64,000 bases of DNA from Lachnospiraceae bacterium. GTDB lineage: Bacteria; Bacillota; Clostridia; Lachnospirales; Lachnospiraceae. The DNA lies in the NCBI GenBank assembly GCA_910574195.1, contig CAJTBF010000001.1:434001-498000 (forward strand). Direction: 5' to 3'. A program made the position numbers and the translations under genes. Under the pieces are notes generated by a model that saw only the letters and a program-made list of their open reading frames with translations, was not told the DNA's origin and did not search any database. Below are positions 25,698 to 35,285 of the stretch, in pieces; positions within the stretch are counted from its first letter, which is position 1, and every line of letters starts with the position of its first letter.

Positions 25698-26599
25698 TCG
25701 ATTTTATCCCCTTCTCGCGCCCCGTCATCCGTCCGGTTCACAGGGCTGCCTTCTTCCTGGCCGATTCTCTGTCCAAAGTCTCCGTTTTCTCCCGCGAATC
25801 CGCCTTTCGCAAATGACTCTTTCAGTCCTGCACTTTCAGTCCACGTTTCCCTTTCATCCCGCTGTCCGGGAATCCTGTCCGCTCCCGAAGCTCCTCTCCA
25901 ACCGGAAGCCGGCTCCACCGGATAAAAATTTCCGGGATTGTTTTCCCGGGATATTTCTCCGGCATGCAGTTCTTCTTTTACCATGCGATAGGGATCGCCC
26001 GGCGATACCGACGGCATCCCCTTTTCCATCTCCTGCCCGGAAGACGACGGTCCCTTTGGCGGATATGGTGGAATCGGTACCTGTGGACGCGGTTCTCCCT
26101 GATAGACTGGCATCACTTTTACCCGCCTGGCATAGATCACATGTGTATCACAAAGCATATCGTGAATCCCCTGTTTCTGCGGGTTCATACCAATGATCCA
26201 GTATCCGATTCCCACAAAAAATCCGCTCAGGAACCTTCCCACCGTTTCCCGATATACGACGGTAAAAAGAGTCGGCTTTTCGTCTTCCTTTGCGCCTGTC
26301 ACCCGCAAATTCATCGCTTTTTTCCCGGGTGTTGTCCCGGACGTATACGTAAACAAAATAAAATACAGTACCTGCCCCGCATACAATACAATATCCTGAA
26401 AACTATAATGGAACAATAGATTTCCGTCCAGAATGGTCCCGTCCATCCATGCCGTCATGCCAAGAAGTACCAGCCGGACAAGCAGGAGCAGCAGAAACAC
26501 AATCACACTGTCCAGAAAATAGGCTGCCAGACGCACCCAAAAGCCCGCATACGTTACTTCACTCCTAAAAGCGGATCCCCTATTGTAATTGTTCTGCAT
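25694..26599 (-). CDS. RDD family membrane protein with long hydrophilic tail
   Basis: About 301 residues. The N-terminal half is an RDD domain: [19 protein letters not shown] carries the Arg and Asp of the name, and three to four membrane helices lie between residues 20 and 150, with [15 protein letters not shown] as the conserved loop and [11 protein letters not shown] at its end. The second half (about 175-301) is a disordered Pro, Gly and Glu-rich cytoplasmic tail of no known family. RDD proteins are poorly understood and some are transporters. The ATG at 26599 lies inside the end of sppA (20-bp overlap); an upstream GTG at 26617 is less likely. Confidence 0.78.
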   Translation of the reverse strand: MQNNYNRGSAFRSEVTYAGFWVRLAAYFLDSVIVFLLLLLVRLVLLGMTAWMDGTILDGNLLFHYSFQDIVLYAGQVLYFILFTYTSGTTPGKKAMNLRVTGAKEDEKPTLFTVVYRETVGRFLSGFFVGIGYWIIGMNPQKQGIHDMLCDTHVIYARRVKVMPVYQGEPRPQVPIPPYPPKGPSSSGQEMEKGMPSVSPGDPYRMVKEELHAGEISRENNPGNFYPVEPASGWRGASGADRIPGQRDERETWTESAGLKESFAKGGFAGENGDFGQRIGQEEGSPVNRTDDGAREGDKIE

Positions 26600-27557
26600 A
26601 ATACATCGGCACCCCACTTTCTACGCGTGCTGCTGTCTCCTCCAGAATTTGTGCCTCCGACTTCGGAATCAGCTCTTTTATTTCGGAAAACAAAGAAGCA
26701 AATACATTTTCCGTTCTTTGAGGTTGATAAAATTCATAGACTCCCAGCTCATCCGCCATCTGATTCTGCATCTCCTCATAAGAACTGATCTCATCAATCA
26801 GATGGTTTTCCTGCGCCTGCTTCGCCGTATAGGTCCGTCCGTCTGCCAGAACGCGTACCGTATCCTCGTCCATACTACGCCCTTCTGCGACAATTCTCAC
26901 AAATTTCTCAAAGTATTCTTCCACCTGCCCCTGGTAAATTGCGATCTGTTCCTCCGTCAGAAGAGAGCTGTCCTTATTCTTCCCGCTGGTGATACTGACA
27001 TAACGGATTCCCAGTTTTTCATATAGTCCCGTCATATCATATCCGGACATGATCACACCAATGGAACCTGTCATCGTATTGGAATTGGCATAAATCACAT
27101 CGGATGCCATAGAAATCAGATACCCGCCGGAAGCCGCATAATGCGCCATATAGGTCCAGATCGGATTTCCCGTATATTCTTTGTATTCCTTTAACTTTTG
27201 ATACAGTTCCTCCGACTCATACACTGTCCCTCCGGTGGAATCCACATACAAAAGAATTCCTCTGTTATTTGGATCATACATCAGATCATTGATATAATCC
27301 ATGGTCGTCAGATGTTGGTATCCTGCTGCCACCTCAAACAGACCGGTTTCCGTCTGTTCCTGAATAATCCCTTCCACATTTACCACCGCAATGTAATCGG
27401 AATACGGTGCGTCAAATTCTACGTCCCCTGTTAAAATTCCCGACACACTTTCCTGCAGCATACGCTGGGAAGCCGCGTTCGTCAATACACTGGTTACTCC
27501 AACCGCAATGAATAAAATTGCTGCAATGATCAAACCACCTATCTGTTTTTTCTTCAT
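26580..27557 (-). CDS. sppA: Signal peptide peptidase SppA (S49 family)
   Basis: A 325-residue membrane-anchored serine protease that degrades leftover signal peptides. One N-terminal membrane anchor, QIGGLIIAAILFIAVGVTS (about 5-24), is followed by the S49 domain. VDSTGGTVYESEELYQKL, the nucleophile Ser in AASGGYLISMASD and the general-base Lys in ITSGKNKDSS form the Ser-Lys dyad, and GSIGVIMSG lines the substrate groove. The single-domain size matches Gram-positive SppA. The start at 27557 has GGAGACAGG upstream; 18 extra codons to 27611 look unconserved. The RDD and queA genes overlap in series downstream. Confidence 0.9.
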   Translation of the reverse strand: MKKKQIGGLIIAAILFIAVGVTSVLTNAASQRMLQESVSGILTGDVEFDAPYSDYIAVVNVEGIIQEQTETGLFEVAAGYQHLTTMDYINDLMYDPNNRGILLYVDSTGGTVYESEELYQKLKEYKEYTGNPIWTYMAHYAASGGYLISMASDVIYANSNTMTGSIGVIMSGYDMTGLYEKLGIRYVSITSGKNKDSSLLTEEQIAIYQGQVEEYFEKFVRIVAEGRSMDEDTVRVLADGRTYTAKQAQENHLIDEISSYEEMQNQMADELGVYEFYQPQRTENVFASLFSEIKELIPKSEAQILEETAARVESGVPMYYAEQLQ

Positions 27558-27718
27558 ACCTGTCTCCGTCCTGCCGCCGATATACGCCGGCAAATCTTTT
27601 CTTCTCATCACGGACCCGCCGATTCATAAAACTATGTTCCGACTCCCTGCCCTGTACCGGCGTATCCTGTTTTTCTGATTTTTTCTGCACTCCGGCTTTA
27701 TTTCCGCGAAGCAACGAG

Positions 27719-27748
27719 CCAAGTGGACATGCTTGCATGTACATTTGG
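27719..27748. repeat. Imperfect palindrome in the pheT-sppA gap
   Basis: CCAAGTGGACATGC (27719-27732) and GCATGTACATTTGG (27735-27748) form a 14-bp stem with two mismatches. The surrounding block, 27690-27825, is GC-rich, non-coding and, from its style, probably an extragenic repeat; a 61-residue reading through it is judged spurious. Confidence 0.4.
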
Positions 27749-27825
27749 CGGCCGCCGCGAAAGTCAGATACCCCACGGCTTGCTGCGCATAACAAATTTC
27801 ATGCCCCATAGCTTACTACGGAGTA

Positions 27826-30243
27826 TTACTTGCGAAGCTCGATCCCCATATTCTCCAGCGCTTTCAGGATCCGTCCCATGGCTTCTGCCACTTCTACATC
27901 TTCCAGCGTCTTATCCTTTGCCCGAAATACGGTAGAATAAGCGACGGACTTAAATCCCTCTTTAATCTGCGCGCCCTCATACAGATCAAATAATGCATAA
28001 CTTTCCAGATATTTCCCGCCTTGTGCCGCAATCACTTCCTCGATCTGTCCCACCAGAATCTCTTTTGGCACGACCATACTGATATCGCGGGATACAGCCG
28101 GATATCTTGCAATGCCGCTGTACTTTCTGTCAAAGGTAGCATACTCCAAAATTTCCGGCATGTCAATGACCGCCACGTAAGAGCGCGCCCCGATTCCATA
28201 GAGATCGGCCACCTCCGGATGAACCTCCCCCAGATAACCGATGATTTTCCCGTCATACACAATATTTGCCTGTCGCCCCGGATGGAGATAAGGCCTTCCT
28301 GCTTTCGGGTCATAGATCTCTTTTTCCTTCATTCCGATTTTTTCAAAAAATTCTTCCACCACGCCCTTCATATGGAAGAAATCTCCTTCCCCGTACATGC
28401 CAAGCGTGAACTGCATCCGTTCCTCCGGAAGTTCCGTCAAAGGAAGCGTTTTGGGACGATAGACATTTCCCAGCTCATAGAGACGCACATTTTTGTTTCT
28501 TCTATTATAGTTCGTAGCAAGCGAAGTCAACATCCCGTTCAGAGAAGTCGTCCGCATGATGCTGTAATCCTCGCCCAGCGGATTCATGATTTCCACTGCC
28601 CGGCGAAGCGAAGAATCCGCGGGAAGCAGCAGTTTATCAAATACTTTCGGACTCTCGAACGAATACACCATTCCCTGGCTGAAACCACAGAATTCCGCAA
28701 TATCCCTCGCCACCTGCTCTATACGCAGCTTAAAGGACAATTTTCCGGTGGTCGCTTCCCCGGTGGGCAGGGTGGTCGGAATATGATCATACCCGTAGAA
28801 CCTTGCCACTTCCTCCGCCAGATCGGCAAGCCGGAATAAATCCTGCCGGAACGTCGGCACAATGACTTCTTTTGCCTGCGCGTCGTATTCCAGATCCAGT
28901 TTTTCAAAATACGTTAACATCTGTTCTTCCGAAATATCGGTTCCCAGCATGGTATTCACTTTTTCTGCATCGAAGGGAACACGGACCGGCTCCTTCACCG
29001 TTTCATACACATCCACCGTCCCGCCGACCACCTCGCCGGCGCCCATTTCTTCCACCAACTGGCAGGCGCGGTCGATGGCCGCTTTTGCATTGTTCGGATC
29101 CAGCCCCTTTTCAAACTTTCCGGATGCATCTGTCCGAAGCCCCACACGTTTGCTGGATTTTCGAATATTTACCCCGTCAAAACAGGCGGCCTCAAACAGC
29201 ATGGTTTTTACCTCGTCCGTGATCATGGAATTCTCTCCGCCCATAATTCCTGCAATGCCAATGGCCTTTTCTCCGTCGCAAATCATCAGTACGTCCTCGT
29301 CCATCTGCCGCTCCTGACCATCCAGCGTGGTAAATTTTTCCTCTTTCTCCGCTGTTTTTACAATAATTTCCCGCCCTGCAATGGTATCCAGATCATAGGC
29401 ATGCATGGGCTGTCCGTACTCTTCCATGACATAATTGGTGATATCCACCAGGTTATTGATGGGACGGATTCCCACCGAGGCCAGTCTTCTCTGCATCCAT
29501 TCCGGAGAAGGACCAATTTTAATATTCTTCACGACTCTTGCACAATAGCGGGGACACAACTTCGTATTCTTTACGGTGACCTTTACATAATCGTGCACAT
29601 CTTCCGCGTTCCCCGTCTCTGTCACCACCGGGGGAACAAACATTTTTCCAAAGGTTGCCGCCGCCTCCCTTGCAATTCCCAGAACACTGAAACAATCCAC
29701 ACGATTGGAAGTCACTTCGTATTCAAACACCACGTCCCGAAGTCCCAAGGCCTCGATTGCATCTGCGCCGACTTCTACATCCTTCTGAAAAATATAGATC
29801 CCGTTTTCCGGTGCTTCCGGATACATCTCCCGGCTGGAGCCCAGCTCTTCAATGGAACACATCATGCCGTCGCTTGATATTCCGCGCAGTTTTCCTTTCT
29901 TGATCTTCACTCCGCCCGGTGTTCTGGAACCGTCGTGTCCTCCTGCCACCCGGCCGCCCGAGAGCACTACCGGCACCTTCGCTCCTTCAAACACATTGGG
30001 CGCTCCGGTTACAATCTGTACGGTTTCTGCACCGATATTCACCTGACACACTACCAGTTTATCCGCATCCGGATGCCTCTCGATTTTCTCGATCTGTCCC
30101 ACAATAATCTGATCCAGATCCTCGTCCAACTCTGTATAGCCTTCCACTTTTGTACCGGACAGGGTCATTGCATCTGTATATTCCTGCGCTGTTACATCCA
30201 GATCCGGGACGTACGCTTTTACCCATGATAATGAAGTATTCAA
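27826..30243 (-). CDS. pheT: Phenylalanine-tRNA ligase beta subunit
   Basis: An 805-residue subunit of the alpha2-beta2 synthetase that charges tRNA-Phe. In order: the N-terminal tRNA-binding (EMAP-like) domain (about 40-150), B3/4 editing domain (about 210-390), B5 domain (about 405-475), the catalytic-like fold (about 490-690, with LNGMLTSLATNYNRRN) and the C-terminal FDX-ACB anticodon-binding domain (about 710-805, RYPAVSRDISMVV). Length is normal for the bacterial form. The gene follows pheS by 28 bp and shares its T-box-controlled transcript. Confidence 0.96.
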   Translation of the reverse strand: MNTSLSWVKAYVPDLDVTAQEYTDAMTLSGTKVEGYTELDEDLDQIIVGQIEKIERHPDADKLVVCQVNIGAETVQIVTGAPNVFEGAKVPVVLSGGRVAGGHDGSRTPGGVKIKKGKLRGISSDGMMCSIEELGSSREMYPEAPENGIYIFQKDVEVGADAIEALGLRDVVFEYEVTSNRVDCFSVLGIAREAAATFGKMFVPPVVTETGNAEDVHDYVKVTVKNTKLCPRYCARVVKNIKIGPSPEWMQRRLASVGIRPINNLVDITNYVMEEYGQPMHAYDLDTIAGREIIVKTAEKEEKFTTLDGQERQMDEDVLMICDGEKAIGIAGIMGGENSMITDEVKTMLFEAACFDGVNIRKSSKRVGLRTDASGKFEKGLDPNNAKAAIDRACQLVEEMGAGEVVGGTVDVYETVKEPVRVPFDAEKVNTMLGTDISEEQMLTYFEKLDLEYDAQAKEVIVPTFRQDLFRLADLAEEVARFYGYDHIPTTLPTGEATTGKLSFKLRIEQVARDIAEFCGFSQGMVYSFESPKVFDKLLLPADSSLRRAVEIMNPLGEDYSIMRTTSLNGMLTSLATNYNRRNKNVRLYELGNVYRPKTLPLTELPEERMQFTLGMYGEGDFFHMKGVVEEFFEKIGMKEKEIYDPKAGRPYLHPGRQANIVYDGKIIGYLGEVHPEVADLYGIGARSYVAVIDMPEILEYATFDRKYSGIARYPAVSRDISMVVPKEILVGQIEEVIAAQGGKYLESYALFDLYEGAQIKEGFKSVAYSTVFRAKDKTLEDVEVAEAMGRILKALENMGIELRK

Positions 30244-30271
30244 TGTCTTTTCCTCACTTTCTTCCTTTTTA

Positions 30272-31291
30272 TTAAAATTGTTTTAAGAACCGGATATCAT
30301 TCTCATACAACAGCCGCATATCGTCGATCTCATATTTCAGCAATGCAATCCGCTCCAGGCCGACGCCGAATGCAAAACCATTGTATTCTTCCGGATCAAT
30401 CCCGCACATCTCCAGCACATGAGGATGTACCATACCGCAGCCCAGAATTTCAATCCATCCGGAACCTTTACAGAAGCGGCAGCCCTTCCCGCCGCATTTG
30501 AAACAACTGACATCCACCTCTGCACTTGGCTCCGTAAACGGGAAATGATGCGGACGGAATTTTGTCCTCGTCTCCGGTCCGAACAATTCCTTGGCAAATA
30601 CCTCCAATGTTCCCTTCAAATCCGCAAAAGAAATGTTCTTATCTATTACCAGCCCTTCGATCTGATGAAAGGACGGAGAATGCGTCGCATCCACCTCATC
30701 GGAACGGAACACCCTTCCCGGCGCGATCATACGAATCGGCAGTTTTCCCTGTTCCATCACACGGGCCTGCACCGGGGATGTCTGGGTACGCAGCACAATT
30801 TCTTTGTTAATATAGAACGTATCCTGCTCGTCCTTTGCCGGGTGATCCGCCGGAATATTAAGTTTCTCAAAATTATACAGATCATACTCTATCTCCGGCC
30901 CTTCCACAACCTCATATCCCATTCCCACGAAGATCCGCTCTACCTCTTCCAATGCAATCGTATTGGGATGGCGGTGACCCAAACTGTTTTTCCTGGACGG
31001 CAGTGTTACATCAATGACCTCCGCCTTCAGCTTCTCTGCACGGATTGCTTTTTCCATCTTAGCCTTTGTCTCTTCCATCACCGCTTCAATGGCAGCTCTT
31101 GTCTCATTTACGAGCTGCCCGACCTTCGGCCGTTCCTCCGGGGCCACCTCCTTCATCCCCTTCAACACAGCCGTCAATTCTCCTTTTTTTCCAAGAAACC
31201 TGACACGCACGTCATTGAGTTTCTCCGGCACATCCGATGCCTGTATCTGCGCCAGCGCTTCTTTCTTAATCTGTTCCAATCTTTCCTTCAT
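30272..31291 (-). CDS. pheS: Phenylalanine-tRNA ligase alpha subunit
   Basis: A 339-residue catalytic subunit. The N-terminal coiled-coil tRNA arm (about 1-85) is followed by the class II core: motif 1 region GHRHPNTIALEEVERIFVGMGYE, motif 2 RMIAPGRVFRSDEVDATHSP with HQIEGL, and motif 3 FAFGVGLERIALLKY. FKCGGKGCRFCKGSGWIEILG is the clostridial-type Cys-containing insert before the conserved GCGMVHPHVL. It forms phenylalanyl-adenylate and, with PheT, phenylalanyl-tRNA. It is first after the T-box leader. Confidence 0.96.
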   Translation of the reverse strand: MKERLEQIKKEALAQIQASDVPEKLNDVRVRFLGKKGELTAVLKGMKEVAPEERPKVGQLVNETRAAIEAVMEETKAKMEKAIRAEKLKAEVIDVTLPSRKNSLGHRHPNTIALEEVERIFVGMGYEVVEGPEIEYDLYNFEKLNIPADHPAKDEQDTFYINKEIVLRTQTSPVQARVMEQGKLPIRMIAPGRVFRSDEVDATHSPSFHQIEGLVIDKNISFADLKGTLEVFAKELFGPETRTKFRPHHFPFTEPSAEVDVSCFKCGGKGCRFCKGSGWIEILGCGMVHPHVLEMCGIDPEEYNGFAFGVGLERIALLKYEIDDMRLLYENDIRFLKQF

Positions 31292-31361
31292 TCCGGATTC
31301 TCCTTTCTGCTTCTCTTATCTGAGATACCGCCATCGACAGCACTTTTTGCATACGGTAGTA

Positions 31362-31401
31362 TATAGAAAACCTGCTGCCAGCAGCTTTTTTATGCTATAG
31401 C
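31362..31401. repeat. Extragenic GAAAACC-hairpin repeat, copy 3
   Basis: GAAAACCTGCTGCCAGCAGC then TTTTTTATGC, with a perfect GCTG CC CAGC type palindrome, lies between pheS and the T-box terminator. It resembles the blocks at 12545, 24003 and 47386. Confidence 0.4.
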
Positions 31402-31700
31402 ATAAAAAGACTCCCTCCCCTAAGGGACGAAGTCTGATTCGCGGTACCACCCTGCTTCCCACAGATTCCTCTGCGGGCACTCTTCTTGTGTAACGTACAA
31501 CTTACGGCACTCTCTACCTCTTTTCGATATTACACTTTTTCTCCATATCGAACTCTTTCAAGGGTGCAGCTAACGTGGGAAATTCGATTGCCACCTGAAC
31601 TAAAGAGAACTTGCAGCCGGTGATTCTCTCTCTCTGTTAGAAAGTGACGCTCTACTTTACACGATCTTTGCTTTTATCCTATTCCTTACGCAGATACTTT
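31402..31700 (-). promoter_or_regulatory. T-box riboswitch leader of pheST
   Basis: The minus strand carries the T-box core GGGTGGTACCGCG (31440-31452), which pairs with the uncharged tRNA acceptor end. It is followed at once by a terminator, GACTTCGTCCCTTAGGGG and AGGGAGTC then five T (31402-31432). Upstream about 240 bases fold into several stems, as expected for Stem I with its specifier loop, ending near 31700. The genes below encode phenylalanyl-tRNA synthetase, so the specifier should be a Phe codon (UUC or UUU); I could not fix its exact position by eye. Confidence 0.9.
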
Positions 31701-31733
31701 CTTACAAAAGCCGTACTTCATCTGCATTTATTT

Positions 31734-31761
31734 ATTCTAACATATGAAAAACAAATGTCAA
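31734..31761 (-). promoter_or_regulatory. Promoter of the pheST T-box transcript
   Basis: Minus-strand TTGACA (31756-31761) and TAGAAT (31734-31739) with a 16-base spacer, about 35 bases before the folded T-box leader. Confidence 0.7.
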
Positions 31762-31823
31762 GAGACATTTTCTGAAAACACCGCAAAAAGTACCTGAAAA
31801 AGTATCCTGAAACTTACTTTATA

Positions 31824-33077
31824 TTACTTTATACGAAGCTGACTGATCAGGCGATTCAAGGTCCTCGCCTGTTCGGACAACTCATTGGAAATTGCCGCGC
31901 TCTCCTCGGCGGCATCCGAGTTCGCTTCGATTACCCTGGAAACTTCTTTGATCCTGTTTTCTACAGAAACAATCATCTCCGACTGTTGAACACTGGCGAG
32001 TGTAATATCATCCATCAACATTTTAATAGACTGAATACAGTCATTAATCACCTGTACTGCAGAAATAGCAAGGTTGGTTGATTCTGTACCCGTCTTCACA
32101 TCCTGAAGAGAACGTCCAATCAATGTACCCGTGCTTTTTGCTGCTTCTGCAGACTTGGACGCCAGGTTTCCTACTTCATCGGATACAACAGAGAATCCCT
32201 TCCCTGCATCACCCACCCGGGCAGCTTCAACCGCACACAAAATTCCTACTGTAATACGGACTGTCACAACCTCTCCATAAACCTCTGATGCATTATCGCG
32301 AACCATGAATACCCAATCCCGGTCTTTCAAATACTTATAGACGACCAGTTGATTCACACCTTCTTCATCCTGATAGGAATATGTACCGGCCTGTGTACCC
32401 CCGTCCGACTTTACCTTTTTCAGAATCTCCAGATAGCCTTCATCCGTCATCTCCGTATTCATCAATTCTTCGTTTTCGTGATACAGATACATCCCTGTCT
32501 CTGCATTCAGAAATACATATTCGCTGTTCGGCAGCCCCTCGATCTCCAAATCCAGCAAGGCATCCATCAACCGGCTGGCGTAAACTCCCGCTCCCACATA
32601 ACCGATACACCGGTTTCCCTCAAAAACCGGACAGTACATCGAAAGAATCATACTTCCGGTTCCCGGGGATTTCATGATCCCAAGATTGGTCAGTTTCGGT
32701 TCCGCTAGAATCGTATCGCGAAACACCTGCAGGGATTCCCCCTCCCTGGTCGTCATACCGATAGCTCCCTGAGAAGTATGTGTCAGAATATAGGTATCCG
32801 GAGTTCCAATATATAATCCTTCAAACACACCCTTGACTGCTGCAAATTCTTCCGTATATTTTTGCCCTTTCTGCCTCTGTCCCATATCTTCCGGATGGGC
32901 AAGGAGTTCCTGCACCTCACTTCCCAGAGAAAACGCCGTAAGGTATTCCTCGGCAGAAGCCACATAATCATTGATGATCGCGGCTCTGGATTCCACAACG
33001 TCAATCATTTGATTTGTAATATTACTTTTTACCATAGAGGCAACACGACTGGACACGACAAACCATAAAAGAAGCAT
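31824..33077 (-). pseudogene. Chemoreceptor (MCP) remnant with internal deletion
   Basis: A 417-residue reading with a dCache-like sensor (about residues 20-265; MILSMYCPVFEGNRCIGYVGAG and VFMVRDNASEV are typical). It then jumps, at residue 281 (about position 32234), from the start of the second membrane helix (VRITVGILC) straight into the signalling-domain hairpin tip AVEAARVGDAGKGFSVVSDEV. The rest of TM2, the HAMP domain and the first half of the signalling coiled coil are absent (roughly 150-250 residues). The N-terminus is also cut: the first membrane helix is shortened, an in-frame TGA lies just upstream and no good ribosome site is seen. Such a protein could not signal normally. No che genes are in the window. 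Confidence 0.75.
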
Positions 33078-33113
33078 TCCCGTTTTTTTGTCTCAGAACA
33101 TCCTTCCGTCCCT

Positions 33114-33968
33114 TCACGAAATCCCGCTTTCCTCCTGCCCATGGTACCGCTCCAGCATGGCATTCAACTCCCCGCCCAGCAGCATCACATACATGCACAT
33201 ATACAGCCACAGCAAAATCAATACAATCGTCGTCAAGCTGCCATACATACTGGAAAACCCGGTAAAAATATCCAAATAAATCGAAAACAGGAACGAGATC
33301 ATCTGCCATCCCAGCGCCGTAAATACCGCTCCCGGCAATTGGCCACGCACGGTCAGCTTTCCAAAGTCCCCTCTGTTCGGAAGAAATTTATATACCAGGT
33401 CCCAGAAAAATGTCAATACGACCATTGTCAGAAGTGTTCGGATTCTTATGATAAAATCTGTCACATGCTGCAAAAACGGTGCATGTTCATTCAAAAATAA
33501 ACTGATACTGTTTCCGAACACAGAAAGCACCAGCGATAACACAATTGCAAGAATAAAAATCACTGTATAAAAAGAAGCCCGTATTCTTAAAAATACATAG
33601 TTTCTTGTTTCCGGCCGTTCATACGCGCAGTTCAAGCCAGAAGTCATGGAGAGCACTCCCTTTCCCGCGGACCATAACGCAACCAGAATCGTAACCGGAA
33701 TCACCGTCCCCGACTGATGATATACCTGCCATACAATCGAACGAATCATCCATTCCACCGTTGACGGGAAAACCTGCAGTACTGCGTTCATTACATCTTC
33801 TTCCGTAGCAGGCGTAAACTGTACTAACGTCAATAATAACAGCAGAATCGGAATCAAAGACAACACAAAAAAATAGGCAGCCTGTGCTGCATACGCACCT
33901 GTATGATGGGAACTGATCGTTTTCGTTATGATTTTTATTTTTTTTAACAATTGTCTTTTCTCCCTCAT
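33114..33968 (-). CDS. YihY/virulence factor BrkB family membrane protein
   Basis: About 284 residues with six predicted membrane helices. Family marks are AAQAAYFFVLSLIPILLLL near the N-terminus, the loop SAGKGVLSMTSGLNCAYE and the late GSLTTIVLILLWLYMCMYVMLLGGELNA. The family is often misnamed ribonuclease BN; it is an integral inner-membrane protein of unknown transport or envelope role. The ATG at 33968 is preferred because AAGG lies 9 bases upstream; ATG/GTG choices at 33977 and 33989 lack a spaced site. It lies alone between the chemoreceptor remnant and the small RNA region. Confidence 0.88.
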   Translation of the reverse strand: MREKRQLLKKIKIITKTISSHHTGAYAAQAAYFFVLSLIPILLLLLTLVQFTPATEEDVMNAVLQVFPSTVEWMIRSIVWQVYHQSGTVIPVTILVALWSAGKGVLSMTSGLNCAYERPETRNYVFLRIRASFYTVIFILAIVLSLVLSVFGNSISLFLNEHAPFLQHVTDFIIRIRTLLTMVVLTFFWDLVYKFLPNRGDFGKLTVRGQLPGAVFTALGWQMISFLFSIYLDIFTGFSSMYGSLTTIVLILLWLYMCMYVMLLGGELNAMLERYHGQEESGIS

Positions 33969-34032
33969 CCTTCCCATCCTTGAAAACACATGTTATAATC
34001 GTAAGAGCCTATTTTCGCTGTACCAGAACATG

Positions 34033-34270
34033 AAAAAAAGGAGGCAGCCGCCAAGCAACTGCCTTCACTCTTTTGTACCTGCCCGAAATGCCGTTCCCTG
34101 TATTTTGACTCCTAGCTATCAGCTAGGTGGGCAACCGCATCTGCTTTTCTGTCTTCCACTGCAAAAACCGGAGGCCTGACATATTACAGAAATATAGGAA
34201 TCCCGTTTAAAGTTTTGTAGGTTCAAAATTACAGGGGTATCAAACATCCCAGGTATTCCGTTCCTTTTCT
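34033..34270 (-). ncRNA. Probable small RNA gene, possibly 6S RNA
   Basis: No open frame covers this span, yet it has a strong promoter and a strong terminator on the minus strand. The roughly 238-nt transcript would have long-range pairing between CCCTGTAATTTTGA near its 5' end (34223-34236) and TCAAAATACAGGG near its 3' end (34096-34108), 13 bp with one bulge. It also has a perfect CCTAGCT/AGCTAGG hairpin (34111-34127) and a terminal GC hairpin with a T-run. A long rod with unpaired interior is the architecture of 6S RNA, which binds the housekeeping polymerase, but I cannot confirm the family by eye. Confidence 0.55.
34042..34064 (-). terminator. Terminator of the small RNA
   Basis: AGGCAG (34042-34047) pairs with CTGCCT (34059-34064), with extra internal pairing, and is followed on the minus strand by seven T (34033-34039). 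Confidence 0.75.
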
Positions 34271-34276
34271 TCGTTT

Positions 34277-34305
34277 ATTATAACCTATTTGCATCGAAAA
34301 TACAA
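34277..34305 (-). promoter_or_regulatory. Promoter of the small RNA
   Basis: Minus-strand TTGTAT (34300-34305) and a perfect TATAAT (34277-34282) with a 17-base spacer; predicted start near 34270. Confidence 0.7.
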
Positions 34306-34334
34306 CTGCCACCTTATAAATTCTAAAAAAATAC

Positions 34335-34458
34335 GTAATAGTTCGTTACTGTTCACACCGCACCAGGCACTGTGCTGCCTGGTGACGGAGGATATATGTT
34401 CCGTCGGGATAGCCGCCAGCCCCTTGCTGAAAGCAACTTCAAATGGGCTGAATTGTTA
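34335..34458. repeat. Palindromic intergenic element (copy C)
   Basis: Begins GTAATAGTTC and ends GGGCTGAATTGTTATA, giving imperfect terminal inverted repeats of the TGTAACAGTTCAGCC family. Inside, CACCAGGCA/TGCCTGGTG forms a perfect 9-bp hairpin (34361-34384). The right end overlaps the stop codon of the EFR1 gene, so the element may have supplied that stop. Confidence 0.45.
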
Positions 34459-35238
34459 TAAAAACACTTCACATTTTTTATCGCTCTGACAGACTTTATT
34501 TAATTTATTCACCAACATATTATATTTTATTTTACTGATATGCCGTGCTTTTTCTTTACAGACACGTACACATTTCTGACAGCTGATACATTTCTTCTTA
34601 TCTGTCTTTTTTGGCTCTTTGAGAGAAATTGCACCGGCAGGACAGACTTTGGCACAATTGCCGCACCCTGTACAGACTGTGGCATCTGCTTTGGGAACCA
34701 GAGAAAACGGGCCCGGTTTCTTATAGGTCGCATTTCCCGGTACCGTAATCTGTATGTTGTCAAAAGATTCTTCCTTTTGTATTCTTCGTTTCAGCTGTAC
34801 GCCAAAATCTGCGATTTCCCCCAAATCCTTTTTATTCGGCCTCCCCAACCCGATGGAGCGGACAAGGGAGTGTTCCACAGGGAACGCCGCCGCGCCGATC
34901 ACATGAAAGCCCCGCGCTTCCACCTCGTTTTTCAATTCCAATAACGCATCCTCATATTCCCGGCAGCCATACGTAACAAATACGGCGGCGGGGGTTCCCT
35001 TTCCGGACAGATCTTCAAAATATTGTAGAAAGGAAGCGGGAACACGTCCTGCATAAACCGGCACACCAAAAAGTACAAACTCATTTTCCCGAAAGTGCAG
35101 CGCGGGCTTCTTCTCTTTATGTACAGTCAGATCATAGGAAACCGATTTCATACGGATGGCGGCCGCCATTTCCATCATTACTTTTCTCGTTGTACCTGTC
35201 GGACTGAAATAGACCAGTTTTAATTCATTTGGTTTCAT
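34456..35238 (-). CDS. EFR1-family flavodoxin/ferredoxin protein
   Basis: A 260-residue redox protein. The N-terminal flavodoxin-like part begins KLVYFSPTGTTRKVMMEMA, whose SPTGTT binds FMN phosphate. The C-terminus carries two 4Fe-4S clusters: CTGCGNCAKVCPAGA (about 195) and CISCQKCVRVCKEKA (about 222). EFR1 proteins are typical of anaerobic Firmicutes and are thought to move electrons between ferredoxin-type carriers; partners are unknown. The start at 35238 has AAGGAG 6 bases upstream; an in-frame GTG six codons earlier overlaps that site. It follows the ABC transporter by 47 bp on the same strand. Confidence 0.85.
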   Translation of the reverse strand: MKPNELKLVYFSPTGTTRKVMMEMAAAIRMKSVSYDLTVHKEKKPALHFRENEFVLFGVPVYAGRVPASFLQYFEDLSGKGTPAAVFVTYGCREYEDALLELKNEVEARGFHVIGAAAFPVEHSLVRSIGLGRPNKKDLGEIADFGVQLKRRIQKEESFDNIQITVPGNATYKKPGPFSLVPKADATVCTGCGNCAKVCPAGAISLKEPKKTDKKKCISCQKCVRVCKEKARHISKIKYNMLVNKLNKVCQSDKKCEVFL

Positions 35239-35285
35239 ATAAAACTCCTTTTCCACTGTAATTTATTTTTATAATATATTTGTAA

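Noticed and set aside
27624-27809. 61-codon minus-strand frame between pheT and sppA
   Set aside because: Translates a palindromic, repeat-like intergenic block; no ribosome site and a Cys/His-rich unstructured product.
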